Of a stretch of DNA of 64,000 nt, positions 42,061-50,247 are shown piece by piece. The stretch comes from Haemophilus haemolyticus (GTDB lineage Bacteria > Pseudomonadota > Gammaproteobacteria > Enterobacterales > Pasteurellaceae). Every line of letters begins with the position of its first letter. The first letter of the stretch is position 1. Location of the stretch: assembly GCF_001679045.1 (NCBI RefSeq), contig NZ_LYCK01000013.1, positions 124,001 through 188,000 of the forward strand. Direction: 5' to 3'. The position numbers and the translations under genes are program-made. Under the pieces are notes generated by a model. The model was not told the DNA's origin. It did not search any database and saw only the letters and a program-made list of their open reading frames with translations.

Positions 42061-43037
42061 TATCTTGCCAACTTGCGTTGCTCCGTAATTAAAATCCAAA
42101 TTAAGCAAGGTGCACCAATGATTGCGATGAGTGTGCCAATATAAATATGTGAGAAGATTGGAATATATTGCACGCAAAGATCCGCAATAAGTAGCAATAA
42201 TGCGCCAAGTAATGCACTGATGATGTAAAGCTGTGAAGGGCGTTTTTTTAGCAGAAGGCGAGCAAAGTGCGGTGCGATTAAGCCAACAAAACCGATAGTG
42301 CCTGTTTGCGGAATAGTTGCACCAACTAATAATGCTACGCCAAAGGTCGTGATGAAAAAGCTACGCTTAGGATTCACTCCCATGGTGCTCGCGGTTTCTT
42401 CACCAAAGGTGAGCAAGTCAATATAGCGGCGTTCACGATATAAACAGAGCAATCCCAATAATATGATTGGAAATGAAATGAGTAGTGTGTCAAGTTTTGC
42501 CCATACAAGAGAACCTTGTAGCCAACGGTAGAGTTCAGCTAATGCCCATGGGCTTTCTGCGTTCGAAAGTAGCAATGCAACGGAAGCAGAGAGCAACATA
42601 TTGACGGCTAAACCACTTAAAATCATCGCCGTTGTGCCATGATTTTTGGCGATTAAATAAACCAATAAAAAACTAGATAATGCACCAGTTATACCGCCAA
42701 TAAGCAACAGACTTAAGGGTACGGAAGAATAGTAAAGCAAAAAGACACTGGTGGTGGTTGCACCGGCACTACTTCCCAATAATCCAGGGCTTGCTAGTGG
42801 ATTTTGAAATATCCCCTGCATTGCATTGCCCGCTAAAGCAAGGCTTGCGCCAGTTAAAATGGCTAATCCAAGGCGTGGTAGGCGAATATCAAGCAATACA
42901 AGAGAGCGCATATCCGTGAGCACACCATCGGCATTTTTGAGATGAGCAAAATCGCCGAGCTGATGATAAATCGCAAACCCGCTAATAAACAGCAATGCTA
43001 AGAAAAGTGCGGTATTTAATTTTAGTGTTTTGGTCAA
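42060..43037 (-). CDS. FecCD-family permease, BtuC-like
   Basis: About 325 residues, roughly ten membrane helices. Motifs include DIRLPRLGLAILTGASLALAG and GIFQNPLASPGLLGSSAGA at the family's conserved position, and the coupling region IGFVGLIAPHFAR. The start is probably TTG 43037, which has AGGAAA eight bases upstream; a second TTG at 43061 lacks a clear site. Siderophore and cobalamin permeases look alike; the BtuB-like receptor and nearby metH favour cobalamin. Confidence 0.88.
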   Translation of the reverse strand: MTKTLKLNTALFLALLFISGFAIYHQLGDFAHLKNADGVLTDMRSLVLLDIRLPRLGLAILTGASLALAGNAMQGIFQNPLASPGLLGSSAGATTTSVFLLYYSSVPLSLLLIGGITGALSSFLLVYLIAKNHGTTAMILSGLAVNMLLSASVALLLSNAESPWALAELYRWLQGSLVWAKLDTLLISFPIILLGLLCLYRERRYIDLLTFGEETASTMGVNPKRSFFITTFGVALLVGATIPQTGTIGFVGLIAPHFARLLLKKRPSQLYIISALLGALLLLIADLCVQYIPIFSHIYIGTLIAIIGAPCLIWILITEQRKLAR

Positions 43038-43064
43038 TGAACAATTTCCTATGTAATCCAAATA

Positions 43065-43850
43065 TCATTTTAACTGTTGATAAATCTTCTCCGCCCCTTG
43101 CCACACGCCGTGATCAAAGCAATAAGTATATTTCATTGGAATACGAAAGTGCGGTCGATTTTTAAAAAGATTTTGCAAAAGCGGATGTTTAAGCAATTCC
43201 GCTTGTTCGTTATAACTTTGCTGGTCGCTGATTTCAATCAATACGTTTGGCTCTGCTCGTAACACTTTTTCAAGAGAAAAATTTTGTGCCGTAAGCGGTG
43301 TTTTTAGCGGGGTTAAGCCTAATAAATTAAGTAAAGTGGGATACTGTGGCGTATAAGTTTCTACAATGCCTGTATCTGAAAGTATTAATGTGTCAGTGAG
43401 TGATAGATTGAGGCGAGAATCTTGTAATTTAAGTTTTTCAACCAAAGATTCTGCCTGCATTTCGTTACCTGTGAGTTTACCCAAGTGCAATATTAGCCCA
43501 AATAATTCTTCTGCCGTTTGTGGCGTGTCATTAATTGGCTCAATTTTTGCCCCAAGTTTTTTCAAATCTGCCACAAGTTGTGGATAAAAGGTTTCATTGA
43601 TAAGAAACGTTTTATCGAGATAGGGCAATAATGCGGTGAGTTGTGGCTCAAGTGTTGGCTTATCCATATTGAGTTTATCCAACATCATCAAGGGATTTTT
43701 AGAATAAGGAGATTGTGCGGCAATTTGCTTTGGACGCGCAATTTCCGATAAAAGACGATCACTACAAAGCGTAAGCGAGACAAATTGCTCCGACGCATGC
43801 GAAGTCAAGGGCAAGAAAAGTGCGGTTAAAATTAAACGAGTTTTTTGCAT
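43065..43850 (-). CDS. Periplasmic binding protein, BtuF-like
   Basis: 261 residues with a signal peptide (MQKTRLILTALFLPLTSHA) and the two-lobed class III binding-protein fold: VSLTLCSDRLLSEIARPKQI at the start, a long linker helix (TAEELFGLILHLGKLTG), and VLRAEPNVLIEISDQ. It would pass its ligand to the FecCD permease, whose start lies 27 bases downstream. Ligand not provable; cobalamin is inferred from context. Confidence 0.82.
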   Translation of the reverse strand: MQKTRLILTALFLPLTSHASEQFVSLTLCSDRLLSEIARPKQIAAQSPYSKNPLMMLDKLNMDKPTLEPQLTALLPYLDKTFLINETFYPQLVADLKKLGAKIEPINDTPQTAEELFGLILHLGKLTGNEMQAESLVEKLKLQDSRLNLSLTDTLILSDTGIVETYTPQYPTLLNLLGLTPLKTPLTAQNFSLEKVLRAEPNVLIEISDQQSYNEQAELLKHPLLQNLFKNRPHFRIPMKYTYCFDHGVWQGAEKIYQQLK

Positions 43851-43884
43851 ATAGATAATAATACGCTACGCCATCAAGAATGTA

Positions 43885-43908
43885 AAAAGGCGTGCTTAGC
43901 ACGCCCTT
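43885..43908 (-). terminator. Terminator-like hairpin after the TonB receptor gene
   Basis: On the minus strand GGCGTGC-taa-GCACGCC is followed by TTTTT. It lies between the receptor stop and the BtuF-like start and probably lowers expression of the transporter genes relative to the receptor. Confidence 0.75.
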
Positions 43909-43923
43909 ATATGTGGATAATAA

Positions 43924-45873
43924 TTAGAACGATCCTTTCAACCCAACGTAAACGTTGCGACCGTCTTGGCCGTAGCCAAGTACGTTTTCGTATTTTTTGT
44001 TGAATACGTTGTTTAAGTTCGCATAAATCGTCAAGTTATCTACCACTTTGTAGTTCAAGCCTAAGTTTGCCAAGGTGTAAGATGGCAATTTCACTTTATG
44101 TGCACTGTTAGTTTTTGAATAGTAGATATCCATGCGTTTGCCTGTGTAAGATACATTTACATCTGTACCTAATTTTTCAGTGATTTGGTATGCTAAGCCA
44201 GCGTTGGCTGTGTGCATTGGGCGACGTAAGTAGTTTGCTCCATATTGCTTATCACTGTGAATATTGGTGTAAGTGTAGTTTGCATAAGCTGTTAATGTAT
44301 CGGTGAATTTGCCGTTATAAACGATTTCAACGCCTTTAATACGTGTTTTATCATCGCGATTGTAAGCTTGATTAACTACGCCATATTTAGTATCAATATA
44401 GTCTTTTACGTTACGAGCAAAGTAAGTGACATCTAAGCTATGAGCTTTATTCGTCGTTTCCATCAATAAACCGATTTCACCACCGATGCTTTTCGCTGGT
44501 TTAAGAGCCGGATTGCCGATGTTTTTGCTATTCCAACCAAAATAATCGGTAAGACTTGGATTTTGAATTGCCGAACCAATTCCCGCGTGCGTTTTGAAGT
44601 TCGAAGATAAACGATACGCACCTGCTACACGTCCTGTCCATGCATTTTTGTATTGCGAATTGTCTGTGAAACGACCACTCAACGATAAGCTATGATCAGA
44701 TTCAGTGAATAAACGATATTCTGCCGCAACACTTTTCTCCGTTAAGCGTTTTTCTACACCATTATAATTTTTTGAAGTAAAGCTAGTACGCTGGTAATCT
44801 GTTAATAAACTTACCGCTTGAGTCACGCTACCTTCACGGTCAAAATTTACATCAAGTTGATAATTGGCATTCAGTTTTTTCCAATCTTTATTGGTTGCAT
44901 TTAAACCAAAAGTATCACTATCTCCCTTCAAGTGGCTCACGCTAGCTTTATGTTTAAATAGTTCCTCATCACTCCCTAGGTATCCTCCTAATTTAAACAA
45001 GGTTTCACGAGTACGAATATAAGTAGGCGTTAAATTTTCAAATGCAGTGTAGCCTTGGGTATCCTGTCCTGAAATAATGCCATCGTTATGAAACGTTTGT
45101 GAGGAATGAGATGCTAAGAAATCAATCCCTTTTTGGTTATCATCATAACCAAAACGAATTGAGGCACTATCGCGATGGAATTTATCTTTTTCAACAGCAC
45201 CACCAGTACGAATTTCATCACCTTGAGTTGAGGTATAACGGAAAGTGTTTTTGCTTGCAACAGAAATGCCGTTTGTGCGGTGACTATCGCCATGAAGAGC
45301 ATAGTAGAAATTGTTTTGTTGCCCTGAAGCGGTGATTGAGCCATCACGGGTGCGATGCGAACCAGTACCGAAATCAAAATCTACATTGAAAGGTTTATCT
45401 TTATATAGTCCACTTTTAGTTGTGATATAAACCACACCACCCATTGCATCAGCACCCCAAAGTGCTGATTGTTCGCCGCGTAAAACTTCAATGCGTTCGA
45501 TGTTACTTAGGGATAAACCTCCAAAGCTAAAATTGGTGTCTGCAGGATTCATTTTCACACCATCAATAATAATTGCTGTTTGGTTTGAATTTGCACCACG
45601 TAAGAATAAACTAGTTACAGCACCACGCCCCCCATTAGCTCCCATCGCCACACCTGGCACAGTCTTCAACACATCACTCACATAAGTCGCATTACGTTCT
45701 GCAAAATCTTTTTCTGTTAATACGGTGACTGATGATGCAGTTTGATCTTGGTTTACAGGCGTTGCGTAAGCTGAATACACATTGATCGGTTCAAGCTCGG
45801 TTTTGGTTTCAGCTTGTACAAAAGCTGACGCACTCAATAAAAGTGCGGTAGTAATTAAGTTAGTTTTCATCAT
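43924..45873 (-). CDS. btuB: TonB-dependent outer-membrane receptor, BtuB-like
   Basis: About 649 residues: signal peptide (MMKTNLITTALLLSASAFVQA), TonB box region ELEPINVYS, plug domain with YVSDVLKTVPGVAMGANGG, SLFLRGANSNQTAIIIDGV and IERIEVLRGEQSALWGADAMGGVVYI, then a 22-strand barrel ending with aromatic Phe (VGLKGSF). The plug text closely follows BtuB. The frame extends upstream, but GAGGAACCAAC sits before ATG 45873. A cobalamin ligand fits the transporter genes and metH. It needs the ExbBD-TonB system at 53.6-55.3 kb. No cobalamin riboswitch was seen in the short divergent region with glyQ. Confidence 0.85.
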   Translation of the reverse strand: MMKTNLITTALLLSASAFVQAETKTELEPINVYSAYATPVNQDQTASSVTVLTEKDFAERNATYVSDVLKTVPGVAMGANGGRGAVTSLFLRGANSNQTAIIIDGVKMNPADTNFSFGGLSLSNIERIEVLRGEQSALWGADAMGGVVYITTKSGLYKDKPFNVDFDFGTGSHRTRDGSITASGQQNNFYYALHGDSHRTNGISVASKNTFRYTSTQGDEIRTGGAVEKDKFHRDSASIRFGYDDNQKGIDFLASHSSQTFHNDGIISGQDTQGYTAFENLTPTYIRTRETLFKLGGYLGSDEELFKHKASVSHLKGDSDTFGLNATNKDWKKLNANYQLDVNFDREGSVTQAVSLLTDYQRTSFTSKNYNGVEKRLTEKSVAAEYRLFTESDHSLSLSGRFTDNSQYKNAWTGRVAGAYRLSSNFKTHAGIGSAIQNPSLTDYFGWNSKNIGNPALKPAKSIGGEIGLLMETTNKAHSLDVTYFARNVKDYIDTKYGVVNQAYNRDDKTRIKGVEIVYNGKFTDTLTAYANYTYTNIHSDKQYGANYLRRPMHTANAGLAYQITEKLGTDVNVSYTGKRMDIYYSKTNSAHKVKLPSYTLANLGLNYKVVDNLTIYANLNNVFNKKYENVLGYGQDGRNVYVGLKGSF

Positions 45874-46070
45874 GTTGGTTCCTCTTTTAAAAAAAAGTGC
45901 GCTATTTTGGCATAATAGAAATTCATTTCCTAGTTGAGAATTTTCATTTCCTTTACAAATTCTGTTCATTTTGTAAAAAAATTCGTTTTTTAACCGCACT
46001 TTTTCGCCTTTATCCGCCTTACGCTTTCAAGTATAATGCGAGCATTTTTAATCACATTAGATCAACGATT

Positions 46071-46979
46071 ATGAGCACAAAATTTAACGTAAAAACATTC
46101 CAAGGTATGATTTTAGCCCTGCAAGAATATTGGGCAAACCAAGGCTGCACCATTGTGCAACCTTTTGATATGGAAGTGGGCGCAGGTACTTCTCACCCAA
46201 TGACCGCATTGCGCGCATTAGGCCCAGAGCCAATGGCATTTGCTTATGTGCAACCTTCACGTCGCCCGACCGATGGTCGTTATGGCGAAAACCCAAACCG
46301 TTTACAGCATTACTACCAATTCCAAGTGGTGATTAAACCGTCTCCAGATAATATTCAAGAACTTTATTTAGGCTCGCTTGAAATGCTCGGTTTCGACCCG
46401 ACCAAAAACGATATTCGTTTCGTAGAAGATAACTGGGAAAACCCAACCTTGGGTGCATGGGGCTTGGGCTGGGAAGTATGGCTAAACGGTATGGAAGTGA
46501 CCCAATTTACCTATTTCCAACAAGTGGGCGGCTTAGAATGTAAACCTGTAACGGGCGAAGTGACTTACGGTTTAGAGCGTTTAGCCATGTACATTCAAGG
46601 CGTAGATTCTGTGTATGACTTAGTTTGGTCTGACGGTCCGCTTGGTAAAACTACTTATGGCGATGTTTTCCATCAAAATGAAGTTGAGCAATCAACCTAT
46701 AACTTTGAACACGCAAACACCGATTTCTTATTCTACTGCTTCGATCAATATGAAAAAGAAGCACAAGAGTTATTGGCCTTAGAAAAACCATTACCATTGC
46801 CAGCTTATGAACGTATTTTGAAAGCAGCACACAGCTTCAACTTGTTAGATGCACGTAAAGCAATTTCAGTGACCGAACGCCAACGCTATATTTTACGTAT
46901 TCGTGCCTTAACCAAAGGCGTAGCTGAAGCTTATTATGCAAGCCGTGAAGCCTTAGGTTTCCCTGGTTGTAAAAAATAA
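46071..46979 (+). CDS. glyQ: Glycyl-tRNA synthetase alpha subunit
   Basis: Catalytic half of the tetrameric (alpha2-beta2) GlyRS. The 302-residue form starts [20 protein letters not shown], with [21 protein letters not shown] and [19 protein letters not shown], typical of class II GlyQ. A longer frame begins at 45897, but ATG 46071 gives the family length. glyS is 3.3 kb downstream rather than adjacent, with five genes and a MITE between them. Confidence 0.97.
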   Translation: MSTKFNVKTFQGMILALQEYWANQGCTIVQPFDMEVGAGTSHPMTALRALGPEPMAFAYVQPSRRPTDGRYGENPNRLQHYYQFQVVIKPSPDNIQELYLGSLEMLGFDPTKNDIRFVEDNWENPTLGAWGLGWEVWLNGMEVTQFTYFQQVGGLECKPVTGEVTYGLERLAMYIQGVDSVYDLVWSDGPLGKTTYGDVFHQNEVEQSTYNFEHANTDFLFYCFDQYEKEAQELLALEKPLPLPAYERILKAAHSFNLLDARKAISVTERQRYILRIRALTKGVAEAYYASREALGFPGCKK

Positions 46980-47037
46980 CGCTTAAAGATAATTCACAAA
47001 AGTGCGGTGAAATTTGACCGTACTTTAGGAGAGCAAA

Positions 47038-47298
47038 ATGAGCAAACCCATTCTTTATTATGCGGCAGATTGCCCTGATACTGCGCCATTTGTGGCTGAG
47101 TTAAAACGCTTGGGCGTGGATTATGAGTCAGTGGAAGTACTATCTTCCATCCCGAATTTGAAACAATGGTTACGCTTGCGTGATCGTCACGCCGCATTTG
47201 ATGATGCAAAAGCACAAGGCTATGCGGGCTTTCCGGCGTTATTGTTAGATGACGACCGTGTTATTTTGGATGAATCCAAATTAAAAGAGATTTTTTAA
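47038..47298 (+). CDS. Glutaredoxin/ArsC-related small protein
   Basis: 86 residues with a thioredoxin-like start, KPILYYAADCPDTAPFVAELKRLGVDYE, holding a single active-site-like Cys (CPDT), and the cis-Pro region YAGFPALLLDDDRVI. It resembles glutaredoxin-related proteins encoded next to glyQ in Pasteurellaceae. With one Cys it would act by a monothiol route, if at all. GGAGAG precedes the ATG. Four bases separate it from the next gene. Confidence 0.75.
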   Translation: MSKPILYYAADCPDTAPFVAELKRLGVDYESVEVLSSIPNLKQWLRLRDRHAAFDDAKAQGYAGFPALLLDDDRVILDESKLKEIF

Positions 47299-47302
47299 AG
47301 TA

Positions 47303-47740
47303 ATGAAGAAAGTCGGGTTTTGGCAATTTTTATTTAAAATTGGCGATGATTATTTAATGTTTTTACGTAACTTAACGCCAGCAGTGTTATTTTTATCACT
47401 GGCATTATTTATGTTTTCTGAGCTGGATTGGCGGCATTGGGAGTGGGGTAATCTGCTTGTGCTATTTTTATGCCTCGCTTCCGGATTTATTGCACTTAGT
47501 GTAATGGCAATTAATACCGTCTTTTTTGTACGTAAGATGCTGAAAACCTTAAGAACACTGAGTGGAGAGAGCGAACTTGATGAAAATATTGGTACGCTCG
47601 CATTATTTAAAATGCTCTGGCTGGAAAGCAACAGTAAACAGTTAATCTTTTTTGCGGTAGTCAATATTGTTGCGGTATTTATGGTGTTAGTTTACGGCAC
47701 CAAATATACATTGAATTTTTATAGCTCAATTCAGCATTAA
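47303..47740 (+). CDS. Small inner-membrane protein, unknown function
   Basis: 145 residues with three likely membrane helices (about 25-40, 48-75 and 114-135). No motif I recognise. It starts four bases after the glutaredoxin-like gene, so the two are co-expressed. Confidence 0.65.
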   Translation: MKKVGFWQFLFKIGDDYLMFLRNLTPAVLFLSLALFMFSELDWRHWEWGNLLVLFLCLASGFIALSVMAINTVFFVRKMLKTLRTLSGESELDENIGTLALFKMLWLESNSKQLIFFAVVNIVAVFMVLVYGTKYTLNFYSSIQH

Positions 47741-47757
47741 ATGATTAAGTCTCGAAT

Positions 47758-49023
47758 ATGAAAAAAATAACCCTAAAATTCACCACACTTTTGCTTGGCT
47801 CTGCTTTAGCAACTAGTGTGTTAGCAACAGAAAATAGCTCAAATTCCTCAAGTTCTGATTATGAATTAGAGAAAGTATTGATTTTCAGCCGACACGGATT
47901 GCGTTCACCAGTGGAAAAAGATCCGCAAGAAATGGCGAAATATTCTCCGTATGAATGGGCAAAATGGAATGTACCATCAGGTTATCTCACGGCAAAAGGG
48001 ACGGTACTAGAAACCTATTTCGGACAGTATTTAGGTCAGTGGCTTTCGGATAAAGGGTTATTAACAACAGAACGTTGTGCATCAGGCGAAGGCATTTTCG
48101 CTTATGCGAATGGAGTGCAACGGACTATTGCAACAGGGCAGGCGATTGTTTCTGGCGCATTTGCGGGCTGTAATGTTCAACTGCAACATCACGGTAAAAT
48201 TGGTTCAGAAAAAGATCCGATTTTTAATACACAAGCACATAATCCAAGTAAAGCCTTGATTGAATCTGCAAAAAATAACGTTGATTTAACCGCTTTACAG
48301 CAAAAATTAGCGCCAAATTATGCGCTATTGAGTGAAATCATCGATTACAAAAACTCACCAAACTGCTTGCAAAAAGGCGAGTGTGATTTAGGTGGAAAAG
48401 TCGGTGAATACAGTATTAAAGACGGTAAGTCGGTCAAAATTACGGGTTCTATCAGCACAGGAAAGAAAATTGTCAGTGCATTATTGCTCGCGCATTATGT
48501 GGGTAAGCCTGATTCAGAAATCGCAAACGGCCGCGTGGATAGCCAAGAAAAATGGCGTGCAATTAACGAAATAAAAAACGAATATTACCGCACTTTATTT
48601 AAAAACAACGAAGCGTTAGCACAAAATGCCTCATATCCGTTATTGGCATTTATTCAGCAACAGCTAAATAGCAAAAATAAAATTAATTTATTGGTTGGAC
48701 ACGATTCTAATATCGTCGCTCTGCTTGCAGCACTAGGTGTTGAGCCTTATGAATTGAATGATTCATTGGAAAATATCCCAATCGGAGGCAAGTTGCTATT
48801 TGAAGTATGGAAGCACAAACCAAGTGGGAAGCTTAAATTTAAGTTGGATTATGTTTATCAAACCACTGAACAACTAATTAACATCACACCATTAAGTTTA
48901 ACGACACCACCAAACCAAACAGCGTTAACGCTCAAAGGTTGTGAAAAAGATGAAAAGGGCTTTTGTGATTACGAGCGTTTTCAACAGGTGTTGAGTGAGG
49001 GTATTGAAAACGGCAAAAAGTAG
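47758..49023 (+). CDS. Periplasmic histidine acid phosphatase, Agp-like
   Basis: 421 residues with a signal peptide (MKKITLKFTTLLLGSALATS...). The catalytic RHGLRSP motif (about residues 45-51) holds the phosphorylated His, and LVGHDSNIVALLAALG near residue 320 holds the proton donor. These are diagnostic of the glucose-1-phosphatase/phytase branch; GHDSN is typical of Agp. Likely frees phosphate or glucose from sugar phosphates in the periplasm. It lies 17 bases after the membrane-protein gene. Confidence 0.88.
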   Translation: MKKITLKFTTLLLGSALATSVLATENSSNSSSSDYELEKVLIFSRHGLRSPVEKDPQEMAKYSPYEWAKWNVPSGYLTAKGTVLETYFGQYLGQWLSDKGLLTTERCASGEGIFAYANGVQRTIATGQAIVSGAFAGCNVQLQHHGKIGSEKDPIFNTQAHNPSKALIESAKNNVDLTALQQKLAPNYALLSEIIDYKNSPNCLQKGECDLGGKVGEYSIKDGKSVKITGSISTGKKIVSALLLAHYVGKPDSEIANGRVDSQEKWRAINEIKNEYYRTLFKNNEALAQNASYPLLAFIQQQLNSKNKINLLVGHDSNIVALLAALGVEPYELNDSLENIPIGGKLLFEVWKHKPSGKLKFKLDYVYQTTEQLINITPLSLTTPPNQTALTLKGCEKDEKGFCDYERFQQVLSEGIENGKK

Positions 49024-49028
49024 CTTTT

Positions 49029-49394
49029 ATGCAACCCTATGAAAAATACTTAAAAGAGAATTCGCAGAAATTGCGAGTGGATCAAACGGATGCGGAAAGA
49101 AAACTATGGCAACGCATCAATCGAGATCAATTATTAGGATTTCGATTTAATCGACAAAAGCCACTTTTAAGTTATATCGTTGATTTTTATTGTGCAAAAG
49201 CAAAGCTGATTATCGAATTAGACGGTAGTCAGCACTATGAACCTGATTATCAGGAAAAAGACGCATTGCGAGATGCAGAATTAAATTCACTTGGTTTTAC
49301 GGTGATGAGATTTAGCAATGATGAAGTAATGCGTGAAATTGAAGCGGTAGTAGAGAAGATTTATTTGTTTTTAGAGAATGTAAGGGCTGATTGA
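49029..49394 (+). CDS. DUF559 (Vsr-like endonuclease fold) protein
   Basis: 121 residues: TDAERKLWQRINRDQLLGFRFNRQKPL and YIVDFYCAKAKLIIELDGSQHY, the conserved core of DUF559, whose D-F and E-x-DGxQH residues resemble the PD-(D/E)XK/Vsr active site. Function is unknown; family members are common in accessory DNA. It sits five bases after the phosphatase gene and directly before MITE copy 2, with which it may have arrived. Confidence 0.82.
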   Translation: MQPYEKYLKENSQKLRVDQTDAERKLWQRINRDQLLGFRFNRQKPLLSYIVDFYCAKAKLIIELDGSQHYEPDYQEKDALRDAELNSLGFTVMRFSNDEVMREIEAVVEKIYLFLENVRAD

Positions 49395-49415
49395 GTATGA
49401 GGTTGGATTAACTTG

Positions 49416-49613
49416 TGCCAAATCTCCCCTACCCCTCTTTGCTAAAGAGGGGGATTTCTTGAGTAAATTGATAGTAACTGACTCATTTACATTTTAATTT
49501 CAATAGAGATTAAATTATCTGCTTTCAAAAAACGTTAAAGTAGAACATAAATATTTAATTCTCCAAAGATCCAATCCCCTCTTTAGCAAAGAGGGGTAGG
49601 GGAGATTTGGCAG
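49416..49613. mobile_element. MITE-like inverted-repeat element, copy 2 (inverted)
   Basis: A 198-base element without a gene. Left arm 49416-49455 (TGCCAAATCTCCCCTACCCC and on), right arm 49573-49613 (to GGGGAGATTTGGCAG). Read on the minus strand, its core shares GTTCTACTTT and a GTCAG...CAATTTA tract with copy 1 (4771-4932), and the flank TTTCTCTGTTTT is also shared. It is therefore the same family, inserted in the other orientation, with about 36 extra bases in the core. Confidence 0.8.
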
Positions 49614-49638
49614 AAGTGAAAACAGAGAAATATAAAAG

Positions 49639-50205
49639 ATGATTAAGAAACCATATTCAATAATTTTTATTTGCGTATTGTTAATAATAGGTTGTACGAA
49701 TAGTAATTCCGTTGTTCAAAAACAAATAACACATATACGTTTTTTTGATAATTCTATTCATGTTCAGATAAATGAAAAACTGTATCATTTAAAGAGCAAA
49801 GATAAGAAAACAATACAACAATTTAAAGAATTTTATGATAGTTACCATTATAAAGTATCTAAACAAGCTTTAAACCTGCAAATACTAACGCAAAGTTCTA
49901 ATGAGTTTATATACTCACTTTTTATTGATAAAAATCTATTAAGTGATGATGACTTAATCAAATTAAAAAAAGTATATCAATCTGAAGCTTATGAAAAACA
50001 ATATATAAAAGTAACATTCTTAGCTGATGCTGAGACTTTTTATGGTTTAAATAATTTAACTGATGAATATAAATTAGATACCCCACTACCAATAGTAGTA
50101 ACTGACAAAAGACCTTTTTTTGAAACTGGTAACGGTCAATTGTTATTTATTTTAACAATGCCAGTTTGGGTACCATTTGCATTAGTATTTGGTTTAAAGC
50201 CTTAA
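49639..50205 (+). CDS. AT-rich putative lipoprotein, unknown function
   Basis: 188 residues. Signal peptide II with lipobox LIIGC (Cys about 19), a Lys/Tyr-rich middle and a hydrophobic C-terminus (LLFILTMPVWVPFALVFG). No family recognised. Very AT-rich compared with glyS beside it, suggesting recent gain. It begins 25 bases after MITE copy 2. Confidence 0.6.
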   Translation: MIKKPYSIIFICVLLIIGCTNSNSVVQKQITHIRFFDNSIHVQINEKLYHLKSKDKKTIQQFKEFYDSYHYKVSKQALNLQILTQSSNEFIYSLFIDKNLLSDDDLIKLKKVYQSEAYEKQYIKVTFLADAETFYGLNNLTDEYKLDTPLPIVVTDKRPFFETGNGQLLFILTMPVWVPFALVFGLKP

Positions 50206-50247
50206 TATTTATAATGATATAAATTATGTTTACATAGAGACTCCAAA

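Noticed and set aside
45925..45960. Possible Fur box (TGAGAATTTTCA) upstream of the BtuB-like receptor
   Set aside because: The inverted repeat lacks the 7-1-7 spacing and the right half matches poorly.
45874..46070. Cobalamin riboswitch before the BtuB-like gene
   Set aside because: The region is under 200 bases, AT-rich, shared with glyQ, and shows no B12-box-like GC-rich core that I can recognise.
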